Part shown: one piece after another, positions 1-11,789 of the stretch
Position numbering within the stretch: position 1 is the stretch's first letter
How the letters are laid out: each line of letters begins with the position of its first letter
From: Gymnopilus junonius
Taxonomy: Eukaryota > Basidiomycota > Agaricomycetes > Agaricales > Galerinaceae
Direction of reading: 5' to 3'
NCBI GenBank assembly: GCA_015501075.1
Contig: JADNYJ010000061.1
Span: 145,931-209,930, forward strand
Length of the DNA: 64,000 nucleotides
The notes under the pieces: generated by a model
What the model was told of the DNA's origin: nothing
The model's database searches: none
Seen by the model: only the letters and a program-made list of their open reading frames with translations
Position numbers and translations under genes: made by a program

Positions 1-842
1 AGAACGGGTCTCGATGAGGATTGCGTCCATGATAACGGGTCGCTTCCGACAAAATGTCGAAGGTCTAAGACGCGTAATGCTTTAAAAGATCCAACGAATG
101 TAGGCGCAGTTGATGTATTATTCTTCATACCGGGCGACATGTCCCTTTCATTCCAGTAGAATTCTGAGACGGACGGTCCTAGTAATTTAGCGATGGCATC
201 CAGAAACTCGGGTGGGAGGTAATGTCGCCAGTTGCCGCTTAATGTACGCAAGTTGGGACAATAATTAAGGATCTTGAAGACCGTCTGGAGATAAGATATT
301 TCCCCAGAGCCACGAGCAAACGTGTACACCTCTATATGTCGCACGAACTGACCATATCCTAAATTAGGGTTGGTCTTTTGGTTTTCCGAGTCTTTTGGTG
401 TCCGACTACGTTTGAGGGCGTTGAGAATGATATTGGCACGAGGAGGGCTGCGAATAGCAATATGTTCATAAAGCATCTGCTGGGCGACGTTCCTCCAAGA
501 TTTGGACACAAGAACCAGAGAAAGCTTGGTCCGCATAGCTGATAGGGGAGTGTTCGCGCCCAAAGCGTTGGTTGTCGTCCGCTTCGGGGTGAAGGGATCG
601 AGGGGTTTAATCGTGACATTGCGGTGAACGTACGTGGCAAACTGAAAAATCTCCAACCAAACTTCGACTGGGAGATCTGGCAGCTTTCGCAGTGATTTGG
701 TGCCGACATTAGATCGTATAGGGGTGTTGACGATGAAAGGACTGAGTCAAGGTAAGGGGGAGGTTCTGGAAAACTTCAGGGGCATACATTACCAGCTGAA
801 GGGGTTTAAAAATGCCTGGATTTGCTGGACTAATGTTAGCAT
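1..842 (-). CDS. F-box protein, 3' end beyond the window
   Basis: Minus-strand gene in two exons, 842-793 and 741 to the left edge, joined across a 51-nt intron (donor GTAATG, acceptor CTCAG at 742-744). Both flanks keep the frame, and an in-frame TGA just inside the acceptor shows that the intron is needed. About 25 residues after the start comes an F-box-like stretch: LPDLPVEVWLEIFQFA, then after an insert SLVLVSKSWRNVAQQML. This fits the LP..V...IF and L..V.K.W pattern of agaricomycete F-box proteins. The remainder looks like leucine-rich repeat material (LPPEFLDAIAKLLG). F-box proteins recruit substrates to SCF ubiquitin ligases through Skp1, and the substrate here is unknown. The reading frame stays open to base 1, so the C-terminus is missing. 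The gene diverges from the Vps3844-like gene with 136 bp between start codons. Confidence 0.85.
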
Positions 843-978
843 GATGGAAGTAAGAAACAAAGACCGCGAGTCACGACCCCAGGACGCGACTGTTCAATAA
901 ATTAGGGCATGATCTGCACAAACATGAGCAAACAACGTTTTCTTGGCGCAGTGGCCGCTGGATGAACAGGCGACGACT
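843..978. promoter_or_regulatory. Shared divergent promoter region
   Basis: These 136 bp separate the start codons of the F-box gene and the Vps3844-like gene, so both promoters and both 5' leaders must fit here. I see no clear TATA box. The call rests on gene arrangement alone. Confidence 0.5.
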
Positions 979-2121
979 ATGCTTTCCTCAACACTTTTAG
1001 CGCTCTCGGCCGCATTGCAACTAGTGCAAGCCATTGACGTTTACCTTTCACCACCGTCGTCACTCCTTCGCTCGAGATTGTCGCCAGAACAGGCGAGCGC
1101 CGCCCTTTCACGTCATCTCGGTCTTGAGGCCTTTGAGCCGTTTCAAGAATGGACCCATTATGAAGAAAGTTTCGTCGGACAAGGCTTAAAGAATGCCCTA
1201 ATCTTGGCAATAGATCAAAATGACGCGCCTGGTATGGTTCTCAATGTCCCCGGGTTTCTGAGCTGACTAGTATAATACAGCTATTCTGCCGTATTCTCTT
1301 CCCCATGCTTTCAGTCTGGAACAACCACCATCGACACAGATTTCTTCACCTTCCTCTGTTCTATATACATATCTCCACCACGCAAGCCAGACCTACGATT
1401 CCATATATTCCTCGTTCGACTTTGGCGAACCCAGTGACGTTGCCTCACTTGTGTCTTTCCTCGAATCTGCAGACCAACCTTCTCTTGTTGCCATAGAACT
1501 AACCAAACTTCACGAAATCCGTGAAACCTATGGTCGATTTAGTGGAGCATACACCCAGGTTACCGAGGAACTGCACTCTCTCTTGGAACGACTCTGCGGA
1601 GATGACCGATTCAGCGTTGCCGTTCTTGAGTTTGTCCCCACATCCTTTAGATTGGAAAAGCGACAGGATCCCAAACAGACTCAAATACCCCTTCCACCAA
1701 ATATTCCGGCACCCCAGCTACCCATTGGTGCAATATCGACTTGCTTTACGACCCTCGATGCTTGCAATAATGGCACTTCCACTTGTTCAGGTAGAGGCCA
1801 ATGTGTAGAAGCTTCCAAAGCTGGGCGGACATGTTTTGTCTGCAGCTGCGGAGCCACAAAAACAGGGGAGGGCAATCAGGTTAAGACAATACATTGGGCT
1901 GGAGAGAGTTGTGAACGCAAAGATATTAGCGGGTTTGTCGCTGTATATTTTTGTATATGTAATTACTGACATTTCCCCCTAGGCCATTCGTTCTCATTTC
2001 TGGAACTGTTCTCGCGATTATCTTGACGATCATTGGCTCTGTTTATCTGCTTCATAGCGTGGGTAATCAACCATTGCCAAGCACTCTGCTTGCAACTGCT
2101 GTGAATGCCAGGAAGGAGTGA
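979..2121 (+). CDS. Vps3844-like (DUF3844) ER membrane protein
   Basis: Three exons, 979-1231, 1281-1932 and 1983-2121, give 347 residues. The introns are 49 and 50 nt (donors GTATGG and GTTTGT, acceptors ACAG and CTAG), and the phases agree at each junction. The protein starts with a hydrophobic signal peptide (MLSSTLLALSAALQLVQA). Near residue 260 comes a Cys-rich EGF-like segment (CFTTLDACNN..CSGRGQC..CFVCSCG), and near the C-terminus one membrane helix (VLISGTVLAIILTIIGSVYL) with a short cytoplasmic tail. This layout matches the fungal Vps3844/DUF3844 family, named for a vacuolar protein sorting phenotype and placed in the ER membrane. The start was chosen because the signal peptide begins there. 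The gene looks intact. Confidence 0.85.
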
Positions 2122-3558
2122 GGATTTCATGCCTCTTCCAATTTCGTCCATTACGACGTTTAATTCATCAGCGTCGGATATAATGTCAAATCTGGATGTT
2201 GCAACGCCACATCTTCTAATTGGCTAGGTCTCTTGTATCAGGATCATTTGCAATTATCATTATTTACCCCACTTTCAAAGTCGATGAATATCAAATGGAG
2301 TAAAATAACACCGGTTGAAAGTCTCTGCATGTCTTTATTATGAAACCATGGCGCCGATTCTTTTTACTCGTGCTATCTTCACTCAAGGTAATCTTCAAAT
2401 CAACATTCTTGTATTCTTATAATCAACACAAGTGGTGCTAACCTGACACAACTGACCTGCTCGCTTTTCGTCATTCATCAAACCCTGGAGGTCTGCTATC
2501 CACAATTAGACTATGCTAACGTTTTTTGACCCATGTTGTCAGAGGATGCATATGGGTTATAGTTCTGTCAACAGTTTCATACCCCCGGGCATTCGACCGA
2601 ATCTTTCTAAATCGGAACAAACCGCCTGTTTGCAAACATTCACTTTGAGTTTGCCGCTAAGTAACTTGTGATTTACCGTGACTCGACTGAACATGACATA
2701 ACGATTGCCATACTGAGCATTCGATTCGGAGCAGTAGTAACTGCTTTTCTCGTCAGTAAGCTTCACTGGCCTGGAGTTGCCTGTTACATTGTTGATTGAC
2801 TGTCCAGTCCAGCGCCCTCTTTTGGTTTGCCTTTCTGCAACAAGGTCATATGCAGTTCTTCATTAACGTAAAGCGGGCCGAGAAAATTCCTGCACCTCTT
2901 GCCCCCATGTACTTTACCAGCACCACTCTCACGCCAAAACGAACTCGGTCCCATGTATCCCTCCAATAAAAAATTATCAAAGCAATAGCAAGCCCGGTAG
3001 TCATTTAATAGGCGAAGATGTGCGTAGTTACACATACAAGTTACACGCAGCTTATACGGTTCCGATGGAACCCAATTTAGTTATCAAGCCTACTGTGATT
3101 CATCAAATTAACATGACCTCGCTGCCCTTGAAGATTTTTTAGCAAATAACGAGAAATGTCAGATTCTAATCATTTCGTAACACACAAATCGCTTGTACTC
3201 TGCATTTCGAAACTCGCGAGACTTTCTCATCCTTTTCGGTCAGAACGGTGACTTCTCGATATTCGATGCTCACATAGGCTTCCCAGATGAAGCGATCAAA
3301 TGTATGTAGAGGCCGTCAATTAAGGCCGGGATTGGCAATGCCAATTTGTCCCCACGCAGGGCAAGTTTAAATTTTCGCGTAATATAATAAGGTATATGTA
3401 TTAAAGCTAGGGCGACGATCGTTCAGCGAAGATCCTTGCGTATTAAATAGCGGGCGGAGGCTTACTCAGCCTGTAAGTTTATCGTACATACGACACTAGG
3501 GACAGATGTCAAAGCGGCAATGATAATATCCACAAGCTCCATAGAATGTTATGGAGAG
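2122..3558. other. Intergenic, nothing recognised
   Basis: Only short open frames under 90 codons occur, without splice-compatible neighbours or recognisable motifs. The stretch presumably holds the 3' ends and terminators of the flanking genes. Confidence 0.5.
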
Positions 3559-4173
3559 TCAGCCCTCGATCCTAGGACTTGCATTATTCGGTCTAAGCAG
3601 CTTGTCGCCAAATCCGCGGGACGTCAGTAGCATGAGCACTTTTTCGTCCGTGGGATGTCTTCTCGGAGGAGGATGGTCTTCCAGGTACGAAAGCGGCACC
3701 AGGACTTCTCTTTGTCCCTTCTTGCTATTGTCAGACTTCGAGCTCGCAGGACCAGACCGATATGGCATTGGTTCTGGTAGGGAGCTGTCCGACCACGAAT
3801 CCTGTTGATAAATTGAGGGCGACACAGTAGGGGGGGAGGCTCTAGGCGCGTAGGGCACATATTCGAGGTGAGAGAATGTCGAGCTGTCGGGCTCGGCATT
3901 AAAAATATGTTCTGGTCTACCCTTAGCAGATCGTGCACTTTTATATTTGCCGTGAGGTACAGTTAAATTTGCCAGCTGAGGAATGTCATCGATGGTCCTT
4001 AGTCGACTGACTGTCTCTTCCGTAAAGTAAGCAACTGCAGGACGCATGGTTTGACGATGGGCATGACAAGAAGGCACAAAGAACCTTACTGAGATGCCAC
4101 TTGCGCCGTCCTCGAGGGGTGTCGACGTAAACAGTGTAGGTCTGTTTGGTGAGGATAGAACGTGACGCATCAT
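3559..4173 (-). CDS. Hypothetical protein
   Basis: An uninterrupted frame of about 204 codons from an ATG-ATG pair at 4173. The frame runs on upstream to a GTG at 4191, which I do not take as the start. The N-terminal half holds TRPTL-like and TVSRLRTIDDIPQLANL stretches. The middle is rich in Ser and Pro and looks disordered, and the C-terminal part has VLVPLSYLEDHPPPRRHP followed by LMLLTSRGF. No domain is recognised. The region upstream of the start is CT-rich (4205-4235 on the opposite strand), which suits a fungal promoter. The length and composition favour a real gene, but part of it could be an exon of a longer spliced gene because a CCAG acceptor sits just before the first ATG. Confidence 0.45.
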   Translation of the reverse strand: MMRHVLSSPNRPTLFTSTPLEDGASGISVRFFVPSCHAHRQTMRPAVAYFTEETVSRLRTIDDIPQLANLTVPHGKYKSARSAKGRPEHIFNAEPDSSTFSHLEYVPYAPRASPPTVSPSIYQQDSWSDSSLPEPMPYRSGPASSKSDNSKKGQREVLVPLSYLEDHPPPRRHPTDEKVLMLLTSRGFGDKLLRPNNASPRIEG

Positions 4174-4342
4174 AGGATGGTGACCTGGCACAAGGAATTA
4201 TTTAAAAAGGGAAGAGGAGGAAGGCGAAGAAGTACTGCACATATTGTCTACATATAACTGTTGCGAAGGCTTCTCGTGATAGAAGAGGAAACCCTGGTGA
4301 GGTAGCCTGGGTTAATTAAAGTCATGTAAACTGGATTCTTAA

Positions 4343-5211
4343 ATGTTTTTACCTCCCGTACTCGAGATGGACCCCATCGAATACCTTGCGCTTGCAGGTC
4401 AGGAACGAATCTCGCCAGCTTCAGGTGTGCTCACCGTCAGTCCACCTTTCAATCCCAACCTGCATCTGGACAGTCAACAAATTTTCAAAAGGATAGTTTG
4501 TCGACAGCCATTACCCCAGTCAATTCTGCCTGCGGACCCCTTTCCTCCCACACATAGACGGACCCCGTTGTTATAAGACCTCTCTCTTCCGTGTCCAATC
4601 GCCGGGTGACTATCGGGAAAATGTTGAGGAAGACAGAATGGAATATGACTCGAGCATCAACAGGAGACCTGATACGAATCCCTGTAAGAGTTGCGCGTTG
4701 CATAACACCAGAGAACGAAACAACAAGCCAGGAAGTGGAAGGGGAGATGCTAATGACATAGAAATTGGTCTTGTCTTTAACTGGACTGCCGGCGCCGTCA
4801 CTAAGTTTTCGCAGGACTCAGGAGACTGATGGCTTTACGACACACACTCAAAGAAGGCCATCCAAATTATGTCCGATATTAGAGTTTTAGGAATCCTTGG
4901 AGATCAGGGACGAAGGCCGATGAGAATGAAATGTGGTGGCGTTCCTGAAGTGAACATTCATTATGGGCACATAAGGTCAATCGAACAACTGATTGGCGGC
5001 TTACTTCGACCTCCTCATATGGCCTCAAAGCTAATCAGGAGTATGAATTGCATGCGAATACATTTGCATATGTATTTTTGCGAGGCCAGTCGAGTTTCTC
5101 ATCCGCTGCTCTATTCATCGACCGATGGTATGGATGTCGGATGGCCATCGTGGTAGAAACAAAACGATATCACCCTCGCGATGAGATTCCTATTATAAGC
5201 ACTGCACAAAG
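4343..5211 (+). CDS. Possible multi-exon gene of unknown function
   Basis: Several stretches look like exons. The first frame from 4343 (or ATG 4367, MDPIEYLALAGQERIS) runs to about 4495. A 62-nt intron (4496-4557, donor GTTTGT, acceptor CATAG) joins it in phase to an exon reading TDPVVIRPLSS and NRRVTIGKMLRKTEWNMTRA, which ends at a perfect GTAAGAG donor at 4684. A further long frame ends at 5211 with a GTATGT donor and reads GLKANQEYELHANTF and ALFIDRWYGCRMAIVVETKR. It is broken once by TGA where CGA would restore Arg. The middle joins are unresolved. I do not recognise the family. It may be a real gene with an unclear model, or one that has started to decay. Confidence 0.35.
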
Positions 5212-6151
5212 GTATGTCACTCTTCCTACTCGTATGTTATAATTACATGTAATTGAATAATGCATAATGTTTCGTCTCCGCCAAGTCTCCGCTTCCCGAT
5301 AATTTCTCGGCCATTTCTCGGCCGGACACCCGAAATCCGAGATACGGGGAACCTTGAGAGTATGACCCGAGTATGACCAGATATCTAGATAGGAATCAAG
5401 GAACACCTATTACATAGATACATATTCTCAACCATCAGCCATCTCCGTCAAGCTTCAGTACGCAGTCTCACGGCGTTTTCCAGGGGACAGACGTCCGGGT
5501 GATGAATTCATGGCAACTAATTGATCCTGTAAATTCCAAATTCAAATACATATGTGATACAGCGCCGATGGTAAGGAATGCATGATCCTGCATACATATT
5601 TGTTCTAACTGCCTGCTTGCGTTTGGGACGCACAAGGGACGCACTCGGACGTATAGACTTTGATGTACATAAGCACTGTACTGTTGGTAATTGGTAATCA
5701 TTATAAGCTGGCTACGTTACATAAGAACTCAGGTAGTACGATGACGCATACCTCGCCAGCCGTTGACAGGACAATAACGGATCATCCTCCGGTCCGGTTC
5801 ATAGGCGCCGCCACGGCCCACTGCACTTGCAAGTTGCACTGCATACAGCATGCTTTTTTACATAGTCGTTGAATGCTCCTCTGTGCTTTTCATGCGACGT
5901 TCAGCTTTAAATGATGTAGACTGCCATGCATTATTATTTCTTCCTTTCTTTTGTCAAGTCACGAGCAAGGTACTTAGGCTATTTAAGTAAGTATCTTGCA
6001 ATTTTCAGAGCTCAATTTGACAAGAATACTTTATTGGAGATCAAAATCAGCGTCAGGGAATTTCTAGCAACTTGTGGTATCTAGACACTCCCAAGCACAA
6101 TTTCCAGACAACTCACCTTGGTCAAATGTCCTGCCCATTCTCTAGATCTGT
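5212..6151. other. No supported gene
   Basis: AT-rich sequence with short frames only. A small duplication (TTTCTCGGCC twice in a row near 5305-5325) is the only structure seen. Confidence 0.4.
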
Positions 6152-6184
6152 ATAAGTACTTATGCCGAGGGATTTACGGGGGGC
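6152..6184 (+). repeat. Isolated MITE-like terminus
   Basis: The segment ATAAGTACTTATGCC followed by GAGGGATTTACGG closely resembles the left end of the MITE-like element at 6649 (ATAAGTAGCTTATCTGG then AGGGATTTACGG). It is followed by an unusually GC-rich stretch (about 6180-6350). It may be one end of a second copy whose other end was not found. Confidence 0.35.
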
Positions 6185-6648
6185 TTGGGCAGGTGCCGAG
6201 CGTGCCGAGAGTCACGTGCTCGTGACCTGCAATCGAGGGCGGACGCGTCGCGTTCGAGCGCCTGGGTGTCCTCCAGAGTCGAGAGAACTTGCAGGCACGG
6301 CTTTCCCCAGCTCGATCGGGATGGACACCGAGGGCGGATTGATGGGACTGATGCGCTGGGTGGCCCAAAAATAGCCCACTTCTCAGCCCATCACTTGGCA
6401 GCGGGATGCGTCTTTGGCAGCCGTCTTCGGTCTCATCTCGAGCTCTGTTCGCTCCCTCCCTCCCTTAAACACATCTTATGTACCAAAATAATTACACAGA
6501 AATGCAGAAACATGTACTAAATATATTACAATGGGAATAAACAGTGGCAATGGCCTTTTCAATGCAGTTGAACTGGGTACTGCTTCTGCAGGCTGCAATT
6601 TGAGCTGGTTCAAGGCAATAAGTATTCCTTTTGGCGGACATAAGTTCA

Positions 6649-7131
6649 ATAAGTAGCTTATCTGGAGGGATTTACGGTAAATCCAGCTCGCTTTACACTG
6701 GATTTACACAAAGTGAGCTGGTTCATTTCCGCTGTAAAGCCAGAGCCTCGGAGTGATGGGTGGCTCAAGCTCTCCCAAGCATGCCGGTGTGAGCTCATGT
6801 ACACTCTAGACACGTCTTTTCCATACCTTTGAACTTCAAAAAAATTTCTCTGCCTCCTGAAAAGAATGCTGAAATTTTGGTGATCTATTCTCTTTGACTA
6901 AAAAATTTCCCTTGAGTCCCTACTGTACATGACTCTAAAAAAAGCCTTTGTAATTGACTTCCTTTTTGACTTCCTTTCCGCAAGCTCAGCTACCTTCATG
7001 TGCAATCACATCACGCCTAGCCCAGAACTGGACGAGTTCTGATGCATTCCGGGGCACCATCCTCAGGTCCGTGCTAAAAATATCTGGCTTTACAGGCTTT
7101 ACAGTAAATCTATCCAAATAACCCTACTTAT
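6649..7131. mobile_element. MITE-like element with imperfect terminal inverted repeats
   Basis: The left end (6649-6685) reads ATAAGTAGCTTATCTGG, AGGGATTTACGGTAAATCC. The right end (about 7095-7131), read on the minus strand, gives ATAAGTAGGGTTATTTGG, ATAGATTTACTGTAAAGCC. The two ends are imperfect inverted repeats of about 35 bp, roughly 480 bp apart, with no coding sequence between them. A hairpin (CAGCTCGCTTT and AAAGTGAGCTG) sits at 6682-6720. These features suggest a non-autonomous DNA transposon of unknown family. I could not fix the target-site duplication. Confidence 0.45.
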
Positions 7132-9777
7132 CTACGACTTTCGTCTTAAAACGGATACTTATCAGGAAGTGCATTACCGCGTGCATTGCATCTTAGAATA
7201 GTTTATTGTCGTGCCCAAAGCAGTTCAAGTTTGGCTTGAATATCCGAGGAAGAACCAGTACTCCTTTGACGACATTGAAAGCGGAGCTTCTGTCAAGTCT
7301 TCGTTGTGTTTGTGTTGTGCAAAGATAAAGCGGTATGGCACATGTTTAAAATATTGGAACATATATCTTTCGCAGCAAGTAAAGCCCATCGTTTCTTTTA
7401 AGCGAATTGGGACATCCAAATTTACTTGCCTGGGACAGAGAATTACATAGGGTGAGAAAAAGTTCTCGAATTTGAATCGGCCGTCAGTTAAGCCAAACTT
7501 TGAGAGGGAAGGAGTCACTTTTTCTGATGATCGATTGCAGTGATTCCGAGTCAACATTGACGGCTAATTTAAAATGAATGTTGATGATTATGAACGTTTG
7601 AACATGTGATTGAGTGTGGCGCATATCTCATATCATTTGAACATACCAAATTTAGTCATTTAGGACCTTGGAAGTCCGGCACTCATCAAAGTCTAGAGGT
7701 CCGCTGCTGCAGAGAGTGGTCTACTTCGGTTGGTCAAAAGGGTTTGCGTCATAGTTTAGGTTTCCACGTCTTAAGGATGTTCCGAGGCCCCATCTGACCC
7801 CCTTACGGCAATGCTGGCGCACGTCCGTATCCAATTATAATGAAGTATTCCTTGATAGCCGCGAAATTCCCTACCATATGCATCGTTCTGTGTTCATTTC
7901 GAAGTGGCATGTTAAGTATACTCCGCGAATGTCTTCGGGTAAAGTGGGTTAATGATGGACGTCCTAGATGCCGAGAAGGGCCACCCAATCAAAACGACTC
8001 AAATGCAACAGCGAGGGTCGCCTGCTTAGCCCAACGTCAACAAATCAGGCTGGTCATTGCGTCAGTGTCGTGCGAGGGATCCTACCCTTGCCAGTGCGTG
8101 GGTTCTTCAGGACTAAAGGCGATGCCGTAGGCAAGTTCGCCGTCTCTCACGTCACTGCCCACCTACGACATCGTCGCTTTGGATAGGCCACAAAAAATAG
8201 ACTCGTCTTTAAATTGCTCAACGTTTCGCATCATATCGACAAGAGTTACGTTATCTTGATGATTGAAGTATCCCGTTCCTGTATTTTCTAAGACTGGATG
8301 TTCGCCTCCTCACGGTCGCCATACAGCCTGGTCCGGAAAACTGGTCCATAGGGTCCCTCATATTAGCGTGGACTTGGTGGAAGTTCCTTGACGAACGCCT
8401 CTGCTGGTCAGTAGACCTCTTGTACTGCCAAGGATACGTGATTCTTTTGGGTCAAGGAACCGGGCCATCTCAAAAATCCCACATCGAAGCGAACACGGGA
8501 GCCATAGCCACCCGGCAGGCGTTGACATTGCTGTTGTGGTGCATGTGGTCATGGATCATACATTTCACGGTCCTCAAGTTGATGATGAAAGACTGAGGAA
8601 CAGGACCTCGTTCAGATAAACTTTGCCGCTCTTCGTCCTTGACTGTAGGTAGCTCCACTTTTTGCCCATGCAGTGGATATACACGAGCATATGTAATCTG
8701 ACATCTTGCCAAAACTCTTTCTATGGAATCCGGCCATCGGGTGCTTCGACTTCATAGAGAATTTCGACACTTCGTGCCAGAAGCTCGTAGTCCTGGGCGT
8801 CCGCTGTAATGACGCTCATGACTTAGAATGAACGCTTCCTAGCACGTTCGACGTTGGACTATTCGAATAGTGCATCAAGGCCTGCGCTATCTTGCTAGTT
8901 CGGTGTTTGAGGTACGGATCATGATAGGGGGCCTTAAGCCACAAGACCGAGTGATGGCAGAGTAGTTGGATGTAGGGCCGTCGCGTAGACCAAACCTAAG
9001 GTAAAGTGTAGGATTCCCGTTACGGCGACTGCCTCTGACATACGCGAGCTCAAGAGAAGCTTGTTTGCCATAATTTATGATCTTACTATGTGCAGATTAT
9101 AGAATCAGTGAAGTCGTTAAACTTTTCATGCAACTCACTCGCAAGCAGAAGTCTACACGAAGAGCGCGGCAGATGCGTGGCCATGGTCAATCGGAGTTTC
9201 TTTCTCTGTTTCTGGTTTGTGGTACAATAAGCAAGTGGAACGGGATAGGCTGTGGGGTAGTGCGGGGTATGTAAGTAGTAAAAAGGACAAGAGTGTTCAA
9301 AATGGAGATCATATCTATAACAAGTAACAAAAGAATGCAGCTCGAAGGCAAAACGAGGAAAAAGTATGGCTCGACTGATCTTACACTGCACGAAGGTCCG
9401 AGTCCCACACTTTGCACTTGCCAATCTGGGGCACGGAGAGGGTCCAAAGGTAGATGCACATGGATAAAATGATCCAACGTGGACATGAGGGTTCGAAGAA
9501 GGAGGAAACAGCAATTATGATTGACAGCGAATCTGGAAGCTGTCCGATAATAAATTAAAGAACGACAAAATAGGAAAGTGTTGCCATGTGGGGAGTGAGT
9601 ATTCTTCCATCCAATGCAAGTAGGACCTCCAACCATGTGTAGGATTGTAAAGGAGTGTGGTGTATAGTTGAGTTGATGACGTGCAGGTCCCAATAAACTA
9701 AAAGCCGTATTATCGGTATATGGTTCGTTGAAGTTTCGTATATCATCCAGGTCATGACGCATTAAAAAAGAGGTTAT
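7132..9777. other. No supported gene
   Basis: Several frames of 60-190 codons occur on both strands. The longest, 9187-9762 minus, lies directly behind the glutaredoxin-like gene and is rich in aromatic and Thr residues without a motif. A minus-strand start near 8820 (MSVITADAQDYELLARS) stops after about 35 codons and may be a relic. I cannot support a gene here. Confidence 0.4.
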
Positions 9778-10687
9778 TTACTTCCTGTGCTTCCTTTTCT
9801 TTGCGCCATTAACTATCGAACCTGCTTCAGTGATCATCTTCTCCAGTTCGCCGCTCTTTTCCAGCTCGTGGATGTTGTCTAGAGAGGAGTCTGTAGGTTT
9901 GCCTCCAATGATTAAGACGGGCAGTTCGGGAGAAGGGGTTAATCGAGCGAGCATTGGTATTAGGACGTCAGCATCGTCGCGCACATCGACATCAATGATC
10001 GTGGGCGCTGGGCGGAGGTACAATCCTGAAAGGACGCTCTTGATTTCACGGGAAGTCGGTGAATAAAGCTAAAGAGGGGTAAGAATGAGAATCTTAATAA
10101 ACGAAGGATCGATGCTAACTAACCTTGGAATAAAGGAAGACAGGATTTCTTTGCCAAACCTCCTCCACCATTGCCTTGACTTCATCATGAGCGCGCGGCC
10201 CTCGTGTGTCAAAGTCCAGGACCAGCTGGGGGTCAATGGGCTGCGAGGGATCGACGGTCGAAGGTATGACATTCTGTGGTAAACTGGCTAAAAAGCTCGT
10301 GACAGCCGCAAGCTCCTCAGCTGCATCAAGCTTTAGAGGTAGTTTAACGTGATGATGACCCTTTCTATGGCCGTATTTATTTGAAAAGTCAGACAAACGA
10401 GAGTTTTGTATTGTCTCCAAGGCCAGAGCTAGCTGGTCAGCAGCGGCATTTTCTGAGCGTCGGAGAGCGAGCGCGGGTGACAGAGATGTACTGTGTGCAA
10501 TAAAAATGTAACTGGTGAGGCACACTAGGATGATAAGTGCGGCAAATGTGGTGCGTTGCTTGGGCTTTCGAGGATGGAGAGCGGCAAGAATATGAGTGAG
10601 GTGAGGTGATAAGGACATTTTAGAGGTGTAGTCGGGGAAATAATCCTGATGAAGAGGAGTGCGACTGTTGACTCGAGGAAGAGACAT
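9778..10687 (-). CDS. Membrane-anchored glutaredoxin-like protein without active-site Cys
   Basis: Two exons, 10687-10124 and 10068-9778, are joined across a 55-nt intron (donor GTTAGT, acceptor TTTAG) and encode 284 residues. An alternative start is Met24. A cytosolic N-terminus is followed by one membrane anchor (TTFAALIILVCLTSYIFIA, about residues 46-64), a linker with a KYGHRKGHHHVK stretch, and a C-terminal thioredoxin-fold domain. That domain shows the glutaredoxin signatures PVFLYSK, TIIDVD, LPVLIIGGK (the cis-Pro turn and glutathione-binding part) and a Lys/Arg-rich tail. The anchor-plus-domain layout recalls the Golgi/ER monothiol glutaredoxins of yeast (Grx6/7 type). The place of the CPYC or CSYS active site reads LYSPTS, with no Cys. 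Redox catalysis by the usual mechanism is therefore unlikely, and a structural or glutathione-binding role is an inference. The frame and splice sites are intact. Confidence 0.75.
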
Positions 10688-11789
10688 ATACGGGGGCCAA
10701 GAAAGATAAAGCAGCTATAAAAGAATGCGAAATGTAATGAACGTGGTGGTTGTTGGCAGTCAACTCAGGATCTCGGCATTTTTGGTCCCTTGTCCGTGCC
10801 ACCTCCGATCCAAACACCTCAAAACCGAGTATCTCCTACTTTGGTGATCGTTCCTCCTGATTCTCTTCTTTACCCATTGGCCGGAGCAATGGCCTTTCTA
10901 ATAGCCTTTACATGTTCCATTGTGGTCAGAGAGCACCAAGCTTCCAGTCTTTACTTATTGCCGTGGCCTGCACAAGGGCCTGAGCAGTGGCGTTTCAACA
11001 CGAAATATCTTCCCACAATTCCGCGCAGTGACAGAATGAACCCACCGAGCTTTCTACGTACTGAATGCTCACCGCAGGCTGACGACTCTTCAGTCTAGTG
11101 CCCCTAGGCTACAATGACGTTAATAATCAATCAATGGAAATATATATTCTCTCACTGTCAACGTGCTGGCAGAGAAGTGAGTGGCAGTGTGATGATGCTG
11201 CCTCGATGTGTCGCGTCTCTTTATATAGGCATGTATTATTTATTGTTCATACGGTACAGCAGGTCATAACTTCTAGTACAGATCAGCAGGAATCCTAGTG
11301 TGCAAAGAACACAACCTATCTGTCCATCAATATTCAATGACCAACTGAACGTTCATGTTCAGCACTATCCCCTGCCCAACCAAACTAAATGTAGAGTCCT
11401 CTGTCCCCACCAACCCAACAGCAAAACTTTGCATGATGATAATGATAATGACCAGGGAGGGTACCATTCTCCAAACCTCTCTACAGTTTGCTCTTGTGTG
11501 TGATCAACATAGAGCTACCCAGAACTTCTCACCTGATCCCAGAAAACAGGAGATTCTTTATTTGGAGGTTTACAATTCATGGGTTGGAATCATGGAGAAA
11601 AAGATAGGTGAAATAAGAGGGGTATCTGACATTACAATGACCTTCAAAACTTCAGGGCCGCGCTCCTTCAATAAGCCCTGTTTGATGCTATCCACGTCTT
11701 TTTCATAGGCAGAGGGCAGAGGGAAACAATCTTCACTGCCACTATGCACAGAGAAGGATGAAAAATCTCAATGGCAAATGTGAGCTAAT
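10688..11789. other. No supported gene
   Basis: Short plus-strand frames occur (10889-11098, 11300-11708) without recognisable motifs or supported splice joins. The segment lies between the glutaredoxin-like gene promoter and a decayed gene, and marks the change from gene space to the transposon island. Confidence 0.4.

Noticed and set aside
359..709. 116-codon frame within the F-box gene
   Set aside because: It is a different frame of the F-box exon. The F-box motif and the splice join lie in the frame I annotated.
9187..9762. 191-codon frame on the minus strand behind the glutaredoxin-like gene
   Set aside because: No motif, skewed composition, and it directly follows a gene on the same strand, so it is more likely 3' untranslated sequence.
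10790..11098. 102-codon frame upstream of the glutaredoxin-like gene
   Set aside because: It starts at TTG, has no motif, and overlaps the presumed promoter.
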